DNA of 64,000 bases from Bradyrhizobium sp. SK17 (GCF_002831585.1 NZ_CP025113.1:2046001-2110000); one strand, 5' to 3'. Positions 8,868 through 16,997 are shown, counted from the first letter of the stretch. The notes: a model not told the origin generated them from the letters alone. Numbers and translations: made by a program.

Positions 8868-9524
8868 GTGAGCAAGATTGAAAAGGTGCGGGTGCTGATC
8901 GCCGAGGATCAGACGCTGATCAGGGAAGGGATCGCGACGCTGCTCGCCCAGCAGAACGAGGATTTCGAGATCCTTCCTGGCGCGTCCGACGGCGAGCAGG
9001 CCATCGAATTCGCGCGGCGCTATCGGCCGGACGTCATCCTGATGGACCTCCAGATGCCGCGTGTCGACGGTATCGCCGCGACCCAGCGGATTCTGCGCGA
9101 GCTGCCGCAGACCCATGTCGTGGTGCTGACCACATTCGAGACCAACGATCTGATCTTCGAGGCGGTGAGCGCGGGTGCCAAGGCGTATCTGCTGAAGGAT
9201 GCCAGGATGGAGGAGATCGCAGGCACGATCCGCGCCGTGATCAACGGCCAGTCGGGGCTTTCACCCGGCGTCGCCGCGCGCATCCTCGACGAATTCAAGC
9301 GGCTGCGTGGTCCACGCGTCTCCGCCAAGCTGCCGGTCCGCGACGGGCTGACGGCGCGGGAGAACGAAATTCTGACCCTGATCGTCGAGGGCAAGAGCAA
9401 CACCGAGATCGGCGAGCGGCTGCATTTGGCCGAGGGAACCGTGAAGAACTATGTCAGCACGATCCTGGAGAAATGCCAGGTCAAGAACCGTACGGAACTG
9501 GCAATAAAGGCAATAACTTACTAG
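8868..9524 (+). CDS. NarL/FixJ family response regulator
   Basis: 218 residues from a GTG start. The receiver domain (1-120) has acidic residues in LIAEDQ, the phospho-acceptor Asp60 (VILMDLQMP), Thr in VVLTTF and Lys in YLLKD. A LuxR-type helix-turn-helix follows (LTAREN, then VEGKSNTEIGERLHLAEGT and VKNYVSTILEK). It is the partner of the kinase immediately upstream. The coiled-coil/OmpA/GTPase unit begins 159 bases downstream on the same strand and could be a target, though nothing in the sequence proves it. Confidence 0.93.
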   Translation: MSKIEKVRVLIAEDQTLIREGIATLLAQQNEDFEILPGASDGEQAIEFARRYRPDVILMDLQMPRVDGIAATQRILRELPQTHVVVLTTFETNDLIFEAVSAGAKAYLLKDARMEEIAGTIRAVINGQSGLSPGVAARILDEFKRLRGPRVSAKLPVRDGLTARENEILTLIVEGKSNTEIGERLHLAEGTVKNYVSTILEKCQVKNRTELAIKAITY

Positions 9525-9683
9525 AAATAATTGCCCGCGACCGCACACCAAGCGGTTGATCCGGCTGAGATTGCTCGCCTTTCTCTGGGCCGCGCCCATA
9601 AAATTGGCTATAGGATTGTTCCGGATTTGCTTTTTGACGCGGCAAGTCCGGGTTGCGCAGCTATGAGTAAGCAGGGATTGACC

Positions 9684-10049
9684 ATGAAGGGTATCGACCG
9701 CCAGACCAAGGGCACGGATGGACTGGCAGACGCCGCGGCGGCCGGCAACGGCGCGGATTCGGCGGCGCATGGCATGGCCGCGATCGATCAGGTCCGCGAT
9801 CTTCTGTTCGGCGGCGCGCAGCGCTCGATCGAGACCAACCTCGCGGGCCTGCGCGAGGAGATGCAGGCGCAATTGAAGCAGATGCAGGCGGATTTCACCA
9901 ACGAGGTCACCGCCCTGCAGGCGAGGCTCTCCGATCTCGAACGGGATACCGAGCAGAAGCGCCTCGACTCGCTGAAGGATGTCGGCGCGGCGATCACCCA
10001 GCTCGGCGCGGCCATCAGCGGATTGGGATCGGGCCGCACGGGCAAATAG
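9684..10049 (+). CDS. Coiled-coil protein of the OmpA/GTPase unit
   Basis: 121 residues from the ATG at 9684, which follows CAGGGATTG; the frame is open from 9531 and an ATG at 9663 is also possible. It has a low-complexity N terminus, then a long heptad-patterned coiled coil (about 50-100), then a Gly/Ala tail. Residues 34-44 (AIDQVRDLLFG) resemble the N-terminal motif of the next protein (EIEQLRTLLFQ), each followed by a leucine-spaced helix, which suggests a shared binding element. It ends 2 bases before the OmpA-domain gene. It is cytoplasmic, with no enzymatic motif. Confidence 0.7.
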   Translation: MKGIDRQTKGTDGLADAAAAGNGADSAAHGMAAIDQVRDLLFGGAQRSIETNLAGLREEMQAQLKQMQADFTNEVTALQARLSDLERDTEQKRLDSLKDVGAAITQLGAAISGLGSGRTGK

Positions 10050-10051
10050 CC

Positions 10052-11794
10052 ATGGCAGCCGCTGCCGGCCAGAACCGCGAGATCGAGCAGCTCAGGACTT
10101 TGCTGTTTCAGCCCGAAGCGACGCGCTTGACGTCGCTGGAGGCCGAACTCGACTCGTTGCAGCGTTATGTCGGCAACGCCGACCGGCTGGAGACCGCAAC
10201 CGCCGGCATCCTGGTGGAGGCGCTGGAGCGCGCCGAGGTCAACCGGCCGCGCGAACTCGCGACCGCGATCGCGCCGGTCGTGGTCTCCGCGATCAGGAAC
10301 GAGATCAAGAATTCGCGCGAGCAGATGATCGAGGCGCTCTATCCGATCGTCGGCCGCCTGGTCAGCGCCGCGGTCGCGAATGCGTTCCGGGAAGTGGTCG
10401 CCTCGCTCGAGCAGCGCATCAACGCGCTGACCTCGGCGCAATTGTGGGTGGGGCGGATCAAGTCGCTGGCGACGGGACGCCCGATCAGCGAGTTCGTGCT
10501 GGCCGACAGCCCGCCGCAGGTCAACCGCCTGCTGATCATCGAGCGCGGCAATGGTCGCCTGATCGCCGACTGGAAGCGCGACGCGACCCCCGACGAGCGC
10601 GCCGATCTGCTCAGCGCGATGGTGGCGGCGATCCTGGAATTCTCGGTGCAGGCGCTCGCCGGCGAGGGCAATCTGCAAACGCTCGATTTCGGCGGCCGGC
10701 AGATCGCGCTGCGCGCCTCGCCCCGCTTCATCCTGGCGGCGGAATGTCTGGGCCCGCTGCGCCCGGCGGACAATGCCAGGATCAATTCGCTGTTCTTCGA
10801 TGCGATCGAGCGCATCGACCGCGGCGCGGATTGCGATGCCCCGATGCTCGCTGCGCTGGTCGCTGCGATCGAGACCGACGACGCGCCGCCCAGGATCGCG
10901 AGCCGGCGCGGCAAGGTCATCCTGATCGCGGTGCTCGCCGCCGTCGCCGCGCTGTTGCTCTGGCTTGCTGCGATGTCGGTGACACGCGGCCTGCTGGAGC
11001 GGCGGACCCATGCGGCGCTGGAGCAATTCGCCGCCAACCAGCCGCTGCTGGCCACGTTCCCGCTGCGGCTCGACTTCGATCACGGCAAGTCCAGCGTCGC
11101 GGTCTCGGGCATCGAGCCGAGCCAGTTGAAGACCGCGCCGCTGCTCGAGGTGCTCGCAACGGCCGCTGCGCCTTACAAGATCGTCAACCGCATCGGTCTG
11201 GTATCCGCGCCGGATCAGGTCGCGGCGTCACAGGCCAGCATCGCGGCGAGCCTGACGCGCCTGCAGACGAGCCTCGACCAGATGCGCGAGGCGATGAGCG
11301 CGCAGGCGAAGTCGGGCGAGCAGCGCTATGCAGGGCTGACCGCGCAATATGACAAGCTCGGCGAGCAGTACGCCAGGCTCGGCGAGCAATATGCCAAGCT
11401 GCAATCCGTCACCGACGGGCCAGCGGCGCGGCTCGACCGCTTCATCGCCTCCACCGCCATCTTCTTCGTCAACAACGCCGACGAATTCCTCGACAACGAT
11501 CAGGCCGAGCAGCAGCTTCGCGAACTGGCCGGATTGTTGGCGAACAACGATCTCAGGGTGAGGATCGTCGGCTATGCCGATCAGAGCGGCACCGAAGGCA
11601 CCAACCGGACGCTGGCGCGCAAGCGCGCGGAGCAGGTGCAGCGCAGGCTGGCCGCGCTCGGAGTCGATCCGTCGCGCTTGATCCTGGTGTCGCGCGCGGC
11701 GACGATGCCGATCACCGATCGGCCCGACGCCACCGTCGGCGGCAACCGCCGGGTGGCGTTCGAGACGGTCTATCGAGGCGAAGTGGCGCGCTGA
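10052..11794 (+). CDS. Inner-membrane protein with cytoplasmic longin/roadblock-like region and periplasmic OmpA domain
   Basis: 580 residues. Residues 1-130 are helical with the LRTLLF motif and a motif like other OmpA-family signal proteins (EALYPIVGRLV). Residues 140-265 alternate strands and helices (VNRLLIIERGNGRLI, then a helix ending in AAILEFSVQAL, then strands), a pattern resembling longin/roadblock folds. One membrane segment spans about 288-310. The periplasmic part has a BON-like beta region (330-385), a coiled coil with repeated YxxLGEQ (420-455) and a C-terminal OmpA domain (470-575) with GYADQSG and NRRVAF, the usual peptidoglycan-contact motifs. Its stop overlaps the Ras-like GTPase start (TGATG). 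I infer an envelope-spanning receptor or effector for that GTPase. Confidence 0.82.
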   Translation: MAAAAGQNREIEQLRTLLFQPEATRLTSLEAELDSLQRYVGNADRLETATAGILVEALERAEVNRPRELATAIAPVVVSAIRNEIKNSREQMIEALYPIVGRLVSAAVANAFREVVASLEQRINALTSAQLWVGRIKSLATGRPISEFVLADSPPQVNRLLIIERGNGRLIADWKRDATPDERADLLSAMVAAILEFSVQALAGEGNLQTLDFGGRQIALRASPRFILAAECLGPLRPADNARINSLFFDAIERIDRGADCDAPMLAALVAAIETDDAPPRIASRRGKVILIAVLAAVAALLLWLAAMSVTRGLLERRTHAALEQFAANQPLLATFPLRLDFDHGKSSVAVSGIEPSQLKTAPLLEVLATAAAPYKIVNRIGLVSAPDQVAASQASIAASLTRLQTSLDQMREAMSAQAKSGEQRYAGLTAQYDKLGEQYARLGEQYAKLQSVTDGPAARLDRFIASTAIFFVNNADEFLDNDQAEQQLRELAGLLANNDLRVRIVGYADQSGTEGTNRTLARKRAEQVQRRLAALGVDPSRLILVSRAATMPITDRPDATVGGNRRVAFETVYRGEVAR

Positions 11795-12294
11795 TGCTCA
11801 CCGCGAAAGTCATGCTGCTCGGCGATATGGGGGTCGGCAAGACCTCGATCCTCTATCGGCTGATCTACAATCGGTTCGAGGGCCAGTACAAATCGACGCT
11901 CGGCGTCGAGATCCTGAGCCATGACGTGGTCGCGGCGGATGGTAGCGATCCGACCCGCCTCGTGCTGTGGGACACCGACGGTGATTTCGGCACGCAGATT
12001 TTCGACACCGTCTATGTCACCGGCGCGTCGGCCGCGATCATTGTGTCCGACGTGACGCGACCGCAGACCGTGACCCGCATGGTCGAGCTGGTGCGCGGCT
12101 TCGAGGCGCGCTTCCCCGGCCGGCCGTACAGGGCGCTGTTGAACAAGATCGACCTGCCGGAGGCCGCGGGCAGCGCGGGCGTGATCGCCGAGCTCGGCAA
12201 GTCCAGCGTCAGGTCGGTCAGCGCCAAGACCGGCGTCGGCATCGCGGAAAGCATTGCCGAGCTCGCGCAAACCATCCGTCGCCGTCAGCTCTAG
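11794..12294 (+). CDS. Ras/Rab-like small GTPase
   Basis: 166 residues, essentially one G domain. G1 is GDMGVGKT (10-17, Lys16). Switch I has Thr35 in KSTLGVEI, close to the Rab form. G3 reads WDTDGD (59-64) instead of WDTAGQ, so the position of the catalytic Gln is Asp64. G4 is NKID (117-120) and G5 is SAK (143-145). No C-terminal prenylation motif is seen. It is translationally coupled to the OmpA-domain protein. Bacterial Ras-like GTPases such as MglA use roadblock-fold partners, and the neighbour has a region of similar pattern. The altered G3 predicts slow intrinsic hydrolysis or a partner-supplied residue. Confidence 0.88.
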   Translation: MLTAKVMLLGDMGVGKTSILYRLIYNRFEGQYKSTLGVEILSHDVVAADGSDPTRLVLWDTDGDFGTQIFDTVYVTGASAAIIVSDVTRPQTVTRMVELVRGFEARFPGRPYRALLNKIDLPEAAGSAGVIAELGKSSVRSVSAKTGVGIAESIAELAQTIRRRQL

Positions 12295-12309
12295 TTCGCG
12301 CAATTTGGT

Positions 12310-12360
12310 GTCAGCCGTCCCGACTTCTCGGGGCTGGCGAATCGGGCCGGGACGGCTGAC
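12310..12360 (+). terminator. Hairpin terminator-like structure after the GTPase gene
   Basis: Perfect 12-base inverted repeat GTCAGCCGTCCC / GGGACGGCTGAC with a 27-base loop, starting 16 bases after the GTPase stop. No U-tract follows, so it may terminate weakly or stabilise the transcript end. Confidence 0.5.
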
Positions 12361-12566
12361 TTCATCGCACGTGGGGCGTACGATGAAACGCTCTCGACGT
12401 GCGGCGCACGACCGCACGATTCTCTCCCCGACTGCACCACGCCCTCCCACACTCCGATAGTGACGATGGTCATCTTCCACTCGGCCAATGGCCTGCCTAT
12501 CGTCCGCTCCGTCACCGGAACCAGCCATGAGGCCAGCAGTGTCTCGGGCGCACGGAGCGAGAGAAC

Positions 12567-12971
12567 ATGAGTATTTTTGGAAGCATCATGGGCGCAATCT
12601 TTGGCCACGGCGCCCAGGCCAAGACGGCTGAGACCACAGCGACTGCGGCACCTGCACCCGGAGCGGCGCCGGCGTCGACACCGTCGGCTGCGCCCGCTAC
12701 GCCTGCCGCGCAGACGGTTGACGTCGCCGCGATCGTCGACAAGGCGGCCGCCGCCAAGGGCGAGAAGCTCGACTGGCGGACCTCGATCGTCGACCTGATG
12801 AAGGCGCTCGGCCTCGACTCCAGCCTTGCTGCGCGCAAGGAGCTCGCCAAGGAGCTGCACTACACCGGCGATACCAACAACACCGCCGCGATGAACGTCT
12901 GGCTGCATCAGCAGGTGATGGCCAAGCTGGCTGCCAATGGCGGCAAGCTGCCGGCCGACATCAAGACCTGA
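12567..12971 (+). CDS. DUF3597 domain protein
   Basis: 134 residues. An N-terminal hydrophobic Gly/Ile stretch (MSIFGSIMGAIFGHG) and a long Ala/Pro/Thr linker (about 20-48) precede a compact C-terminal helical domain (52-134, with KLDWRTSIVDLMKALGLDSS and ARKELAKELHY), which is the DUF3597 signature. The function of this family is unknown. Some members resemble LysM-linked envelope proteins, and the second half is often described as a small helical domain. It is monocistronic between two hairpins. A GAGCGAGAGAAC ribosome site precedes the ATG. Confidence 0.85.
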   Translation: MSIFGSIMGAIFGHGAQAKTAETTATAAPAPGAAPASTPSAAPATPAAQTVDVAAIVDKAAAAKGEKLDWRTSIVDLMKALGLDSSLAARKELAKELHYTGDTNNTAAMNVWLHQQVMAKLAANGGKLPADIKT

Positions 12972-12982
12972 CGACCTGCCTC

Positions 12983-13016
12983 GAGCCGTGCGGGGCGTTC
13001 GCGCCTCGCGCGGCTC
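12983..13016 (+). terminator. Hairpin terminator-like structure after DUF3597 gene
   Basis: Arms GAGCCGTGCG (12983-12992) and CGCGCGGCTC (13007-13016), with one mismatch and a GC-rich loop, begin 11 bases after the stop. No U-tract follows. Confidence 0.4.
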
Positions 13017-13049
13017 CAAACCATGTGTATTGCGTGAGGAGCAGTTGCG

Positions 13050-13331
13050 ATGACCTCATCTCATCTTGCCATCCTGGACCGGCAGACCGGCGTCGCGCGG
13101 TTCGCCGCGTTGATCGGCGCGGGGCTCGGCCTCGTCGCGCTGGCGCTCGGCGTCAGCATCGCCGTCGTCAATGCCGATAGCGGCGGCGACGTGCCGCGGC
13201 CGGCGAATGCGACCGTGCAGCGCGCCGCGCAGACCCCGCCGCCGGCGCGGGTCATCCTGCCCGCGCCGTGGGAGCAGGCCGCGCCTGCGCAATCCGCTGC
13301 GGCGCCGGCGAAGCCGGCAGACCACCGATAA
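13050..13331 (+). CDS. Single-pass membrane protein with proline/alanine-rich tail, hypothetical
   Basis: 93 residues: a short cytoplasmic head, one membrane helix (about 17-42), then a Pro/Ala-rich tail (50-93) presumably in the periplasm. Family not recognised. The ATG is preceded by GTGAGGAGCAGTTGCG, a good ribosome site. It lies 74 bases upstream of mscL and could share its transcript. Confidence 0.55.
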   Translation: MTSSHLAILDRQTGVARFAALIGAGLGLVALALGVSIAVVNADSGGDVPRPANATVQRAAQTPPPARVILPAPWEQAAPAQSAAAPAKPADHR

Positions 13332-13405
13332 TTTTTCCGCGCCTTCGTTGCGGCCGGCGACCAACGGTGCCGGATCGCGCCACAGCCTTTGCAACAGGAC
13401 ATCAC

Positions 13406-13825
13406 ATGCTGAAGGAATTCAGGGAATTTGCCATGAAGGGCAACGTCGTCGATCTCGCCGTCGGCGTGATCATCGGCGCGGCGTTCGGGGCGATCGTGTC
13501 GTCGATGGTGGCGGACATCATCATGCCGATCATCGGCGCGGTCAGCGGCGGGCTCGACTTCTCCAACTATTTCACGGCGCTCTCGAAGTCGGTGACGGCG
13601 ACCAACCTGGCCGATGCCAAGAAGCAGGGCGCGGTGCTGGCCTGGGGCAATTTCCTGACCCTGACGCTCAACTTCCTGATCGTGGCGTTCGTGCTGTTCA
13701 TCGTTGTTCGTCTCATGAACCAGCTCAAGCGCGAAGCGCCCGCGGCGCCGGCCGAGCCGCCGAAGCCGACCAGGGACCAGGAGCTGCTCACCGAGATTCG
13801 CGATCTGCTGAAGTCGCGTGCGTAG
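13406..13825 (+). CDS. mscL: Large-conductance mechanosensitive channel MscL
   Basis: 139 residues, the normal MscL length. It starts with the amphipathic N-terminal helix ([19 protein letters not shown]). The first membrane helix lines the pore ([20 protein letters not shown]), a periplasmic loop follows (about 45-75), then the second membrane helix (about 78-103) and a charged C-terminal helix ([16 protein letters not shown]). It opens under membrane tension and releases solutes during hypo-osmotic shock. The ATG at 13406 gives the conserved N terminus; the frame is open further upstream, but that part is not conserved. Confidence 0.96.
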   Translation: MLKEFREFAMKGNVVDLAVGVIIGAAFGAIVSSMVADIIMPIIGAVSGGLDFSNYFTALSKSVTATNLADAKKQGAVLAWGNFLTLTLNFLIVAFVLFIVVRLMNQLKREAPAAPAEPPKPTRDQELLTEIRDLLKSRA

Positions 13826-13893
13826 AACGTCTTCAAGCGGCGACACGATCGCCGCGCGTGTACTGCGCAATGTCCAGCTCTTGGAGCCCAGCC

Positions 13894-14115
13894 ATGCCAG
13901 AACAGGTCAAGCTGCCCCGAAAGCTTTCGCAAGAGCCCGGTGGCCCGTCGACGCTACGGCCGAGCCACCGGCGGGTCATCGAGGAAATCGATCGCTGGGC
14001 CAACAGTCCCGGTCTGCGGCCACCGAGTGACACGAAAGAGCTGGACGACAAGCACTCGCGCGGCCGACAGCGGGAGCGGCGGCCACGCTGGCTGGCGGAT
14101 GATCCGCGAAATTAA
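13894..14115 (+). CDS. Small charged hypothetical protein
   Basis: 73 residues, rich in Arg, Lys, Pro and Glu, with no hydrophobic segment and likely disordered at both ends around one helix (SHRRVIEEIDRWANSPG). Family unknown. TTGGAG lies 8 bases before the ATG. An in-frame ATG at 13870 would add eight residues. It sits between mscL and the convergent methyltransferase gene, whose last codons it overlaps by 4 bases. An antisense frame exists, so the gene call is moderate. Confidence 0.42.
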   Translation: MPEQVKLPRKLSQEPGGPSTLRPSHRRVIEEIDRWANSPGLRPPSDTKELDDKHSRGRQRERRPRWLADDPRN

Positions 14116-14930
14116 CGGCGCACAGTGCTCGCGATCAGCGCGGTCGAGGGAATCGCGAAGCTGTCGCCAACCCGTCCGCGTTCGATCTCGGCGCGGAAGG
14201 TGCGCGCGACTGCCGCGCTCTGGTCCGCATCGAGCCCGCTCCAATGCGGCATGAATTCGAACAATTTCTCGATCTCGCCGGGGTTGCCGACACTGAGTTC
14301 GAAGTCACGGGTGACCTCGGTGACGACAGGATCAGCGAAGCCGGCGGCGGCGATCGCGGCACTGAGGCGGTCGGGGTCGGCGAGCTCGGCGAGACCGGTG
14401 CAGGGCATCGGCGTGACCTTCTCAGGATAGAGCCGCCGGATGACCTGCGACAGCAGCAGATGCACGGCGGCACCATCGGCGCTCTTCCAGACCGCGATCG
14501 CCGCCGATCCGCCTGATCGCGTCACCCGCGCCATCTCACGCAAGCCGGCGCGCCAGTCCGGAAACAGCATCACGCCGAATACGGACACCACCGCATCGAA
14601 AGCGGCGTCCGGCAGATCGAGCGCCTGGCCGTCCATCTGCCGTGCCTCGATATTCGCCACATCATGCGCACGGACCCGCGCCACCATGCCGGCGGAGAAG
14701 TCGATCGCGGTAACCGCAGCACCGGTGCGGGCGGCGGCCAGCGCCGCGACACCGGTGCCGGTCGCGACGTCGAGCACTTTCGATGACGGGCCGATCGGGA
14801 GCAGCGCGACTGCGGCCTCGGCGAAATGTGTCGTGAATGGTTGCGACTGCGCCTCGTAGGTCGCAACCATCTTGTCCCAGTGCGCAGGATCGTGGAACGG
14901 TAGCGGCTTCGCCGGCTCATTTGACTGCAT
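14112..14930 (-). CDS. Class I SAM-dependent methyltransferase
   Basis: 272 residues with a Rossmann-fold methyltransferase core. Motif I is VLDVATGTG (about 54-62), the acidic end of strand 2 is AIDFS, and motif IV is [15 protein letters not shown], followed by a conserved RSGG turn. It resembles UbiE/COQ5-like methyltransferases, but the substrate is unknown. Its start lies 14 bases inside the end of the Rrf2-type regulator gene, so the two are co-transcribed and the methyltransferase is probably under that regulator's control. Confidence 0.87.
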   Translation of the reverse strand: MQSNEPAKPLPFHDPAHWDKMVATYEAQSQPFTTHFAEAAVALLPIGPSSKVLDVATGTGVAALAAARTGAAVTAIDFSAGMVARVRAHDVANIEARQMDGQALDLPDAAFDAVVSVFGVMLFPDWRAGLREMARVTRSGGSAAIAVWKSADGAAVHLLLSQVIRRLYPEKVTPMPCTGLAELADPDRLSAAIAAAGFADPVVTEVTRDFELSVGNPGEIEKLFEFMPHWSGLDADQSAAVARTFRAEIERGRVGDSFAIPSTALIASTVRR

Positions 14931-15381
14931 GAATCTGGTCCTCGAGTCCTTGTTTGTGTTTGGCGAGCCGGCGCTTGAAATCCCTGGCGAGCGCTTCGAG
15001 CGTCACCGCGCCGAGCCGCTTCAGGAACAGCGCCTCCACCTCGCGAAACGTCCCGGAAAGCGCGTCGTTGACGGCCTGTTCGACGAGGCAGCCGGGATTT
15101 TCCGAACGGTGGCCCATCGCGACGATGGTGGGCGCGCCGACCGCGCGATAGATGTCCGCGAGCGTGATGGCGGCGGGATCGCGCGCCAAGGTCCAGCCGC
15201 CGCCATGGCCCTTCTCGGAGCGGACCAGGCCCTGCTCGCGCAGGCCCGCCATCACGCGGCGCACCACCACCGGGTTGGTGGCCATCGCCTGCGCCAGTTG
15301 CTCTGATGTGACCGGCTCGCCTGCTCCGATCATGTGGAGCAGGCCATGCAGGACGCTGGACAGGCGGCTATCGCGGATCAT
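14917..15381 (-). CDS. Rrf2 family transcriptional regulator without an Fe-S cysteine triad
   Basis: 154 residues: an N-terminal winged helix (about 5-65, [21 protein letters not shown]), then a wing ([13 protein letters not shown]) and a dimerisation helix. Rrf2 members that bind Fe-S clusters carry three cysteines in the region near residues 90-105; here only Cys98 (ENPGCLVEQ) is present. It is therefore more like the YwnA-type members and probably senses something else. It heads a two-gene operon with the methyltransferase. A 27-base palindrome covers its own start codon, which suggests autorepression. Confidence 0.9.
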   Translation of the reverse strand: MIRDSRLSSVLHGLLHMIGAGEPVTSEQLAQAMATNPVVVRRVMAGLREQGLVRSEKGHGGGWTLARDPAAITLADIYRAVGAPTIVAMGHRSENPGCLVEQAVNDALSGTFREVEALFLKRLGAVTLEALARDFKRRLAKHKQGLEDQIHAVK

Positions 15382-15403
15382 GTAACTTCATATGTTACAT
15401 GAT
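15377..15403. promoter_or_regulatory. Putative Rrf2 operator overlapping the start codon
   Basis: Perfect 10-base inverted repeat ATCATGTAAC / GTTACATGAT with a 7-base spacer. The regulator's start codon lies inside the left arm, so bound protein could block both transcription and access to the start. The AT-rich sequence stands out against its surroundings. Confidence 0.65.
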
Positions 15404-15462
15404 GGGGTCGTCGTCAAGAGGGACGATGGCGGGCGAGCCGGCGGGGTTTGGCCGGGTCGCTG

Positions 15463-16224
15463 TCAGGCATGGGCCATGCCGCCATCGACTGTGAGCTCCG
15501 CGCCGGTCGTAAAACCTGCTGCGGGTGAGGCGAGAAAGCGGATCGCTTCCGCCACTTCCTCGGCGCCTCCCCAGCGGCCCATCGGAATCAGGCTCTCGAC
15601 ATAACGACGGATCGCAACATCGGCGGTTGCCCGTTCGGTCAGCGGGGTCTCGATCGGTCCCGGCGATACGACATTGACGCGAATGCGCCGCGCCATCAGC
15701 TCGCGTGATGTTCCGGCATTGCGGACGAAGGCGCGGATAAAGCCTTTGCTGCCCGCATAGAGCGGATCGCCGGGCTGGCCTTTGCGACCGGCGACCGAGC
15801 CGACAAACACGACGGATGCGCCGTCGGCGAGCAGCGGCAGCGCTTCGACGAAAGTGAACACGCTTCCCCGAACGTTCACGTCCATCAGCCTGTCATAGCT
15901 GGCGGGCGTCAGTTCGCCGATCTCGGGAGCATTCGAAACGCCGGCATTGATGACAAGGATATCGAGCCGGCCGTGGCGCGCGGCCACACGCTGCATCAGG
16001 CTTGCGATCTCGCGGGCTTCGGCGAGATCGACCAATTCGGCTTCCGCGCCTGCGCCGATCTCGCGCATCACAGCATCAAGGCGCGGCGCATCGCGTCCGG
16101 CCACGATCACCTGCGCGCCTGATCTGGCGATCCGCGCCGCCGTCGCGCGGCCGATGCCGCTGCTTGCCCCCGTGACGAGGGCGATCCGTCCCGAAAGATC
16201 GGACGATTGGTCTGGATTTGTCAT
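15463..16224 (-). CDS. Short-chain dehydrogenase/reductase (SDR)
   Basis: 253 residues, the classical SDR length. Cofactor motif is TGASSGIG, the structural motif NAGVSN corresponds to NNAG, and the catalytic part is SVAGRKGQPGDPLYAGSKG with Tyr and Lys in YxxxK and Ser upstream; PGPIETPL follows. It is a soluble NAD(P)-dependent oxidoreductase of unknown substrate. It is transcribed away from a TetR gene, with two matching palindromes in the 54-base gap and start region, so it is probably the TetR protein's target. Confidence 0.9.
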   Translation of the reverse strand: MTNPDQSSDLSGRIALVTGASSGIGRATAARIARSGAQVIVAGRDAPRLDAVMREIGAGAEAELVDLAEAREIASLMQRVAARHGRLDILVINAGVSNAPEIGELTPASYDRLMDVNVRGSVFTFVEALPLLADGASVVFVGSVAGRKGQPGDPLYAGSKGFIRAFVRNAGTSRELMARRIRVNVVSPGPIETPLTERATADVAIRRYVESLIPMGRWGGAEEVAEAIRFLASPAAGFTTGAELTVDGGMAHA

Positions 16225-16236
16225 GTGACCTCATTT

Positions 16237-16252
16237 ATCAACGAGTGTTGAT
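16237..16252. promoter_or_regulatory. Putative TetR operator, copy 1
   Basis: ATCAAC-GAGT-GTTGAT, 13 bases upstream of the SDR start on the opposite strand. The same dyad occurs 44 bases away. The copies share arms and spacer length. Confidence 0.6.
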
Positions 16253-16278
16253 GAAGCAGATAGCGTGGGTTCCGAGGA

Positions 16279-16914
16279 ATGTCAACGACTGTTGATAATG
16301 GGCGCAGGCCGGTCCGGTTGTCCGCGGCAGAAAGCCGTGCCCGCATCCTTGCGGCTGCGCGGCGAGCCTTCACCCGCGCCGGATACGACACGGTCGGTGT
16401 CCGCGAGATGGCTGCCGATGCCGGCGTCGATCCTGCGATGCTGCCGCGGCTGTTCGGGTCGAAGGAGATCCTGTTCGCCGAAATTGCCAACGGCGCCTTC
16501 AGCCTGGAGCCGGCCTTCGAGGGGCCGCTGCACGGCCTCGGTGCGCGCGTCGCCAGGCATTTGCTGGGTCCGATCGAGAAGCCGCCTGCCGCGGATTTCG
16601 ACGAGTTCGCGTTCCTGCTTCGCTCCGTCGGCAGTCCCGTCGCGGCCTCGATCCTGTCGCATGCGCTGCATGCTCATTTCGTCAAGCCGCTGGCGGAGCG
16701 CATGGACGGTGCAGAAGCCGAGCTGCGCGCGGCGCTGATCACGTCCTATGTGCTCGGCTTTGCCGTGCTGCGTGCCGCGCTCCGCTCGCCGGCGATTGAT
16801 CATGGTGATCCTGAATTGATCGTGATGCGGCTCGGCAAAGCCATTCAGGATTGCCTCGACCAAACGAGGCCCGGATCCGGAGCATCGCGCCTCGCGACCC
16901 GTCGCAAGATCTGA
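16279..16914 (+). CDS. TetR/AcrR family transcriptional regulator
   Basis: 211 residues. The N-terminal TetR helix-turn-helix is clear (about 14-60: ESRARILAAARRAFTRAGYD, then MAADAGVDPAMLPRLFGSKE). The C-terminal ligand domain (about 75-195) resembles the TetR_C_17 type often seen with SDR genes. It is divergent from the SDR gene. The ATG at 16279 places an operator dyad over codons 1-6, so repression would also block its own translation start. A downstream start cannot be excluded. Confidence 0.9.
   Translation: MSTTVDNGRRPVRLSAAESRARILAAARRAFTRAGYDTVGVREMAADAGVDPAMLPRLFGSKEILFAEIANGAFSLEPAFEGPLHGLGARVARHLLGPIEKPPAADFDEFAFLLRSVGSPVAASILSHALHAHFVKPLAERMDGAEAELRAALITSYVLGFAVLRAALRSPAIDHGDPELIVMRLGKAIQDCLDQTRPGSGASRLATRRKI
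16281..16296. promoter_or_regulatory. Putative TetR operator, copy 2 (within first codons of tetR)
   Basis: GTCAAC-GACT-GTTGAT, the same dyad as at 16237-16252 apart from the outermost base and the spacer. It begins two bases into the regulator's start codon. Confidence 0.58.
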
Positions 16915-16997
16915 CACGCCTGTCCGATATTCGCGTGCCGGATTTGGCGGCGCCATCCGTTTAATCCCCATCGGGGTCATGACGGCGGGGTGGTATC

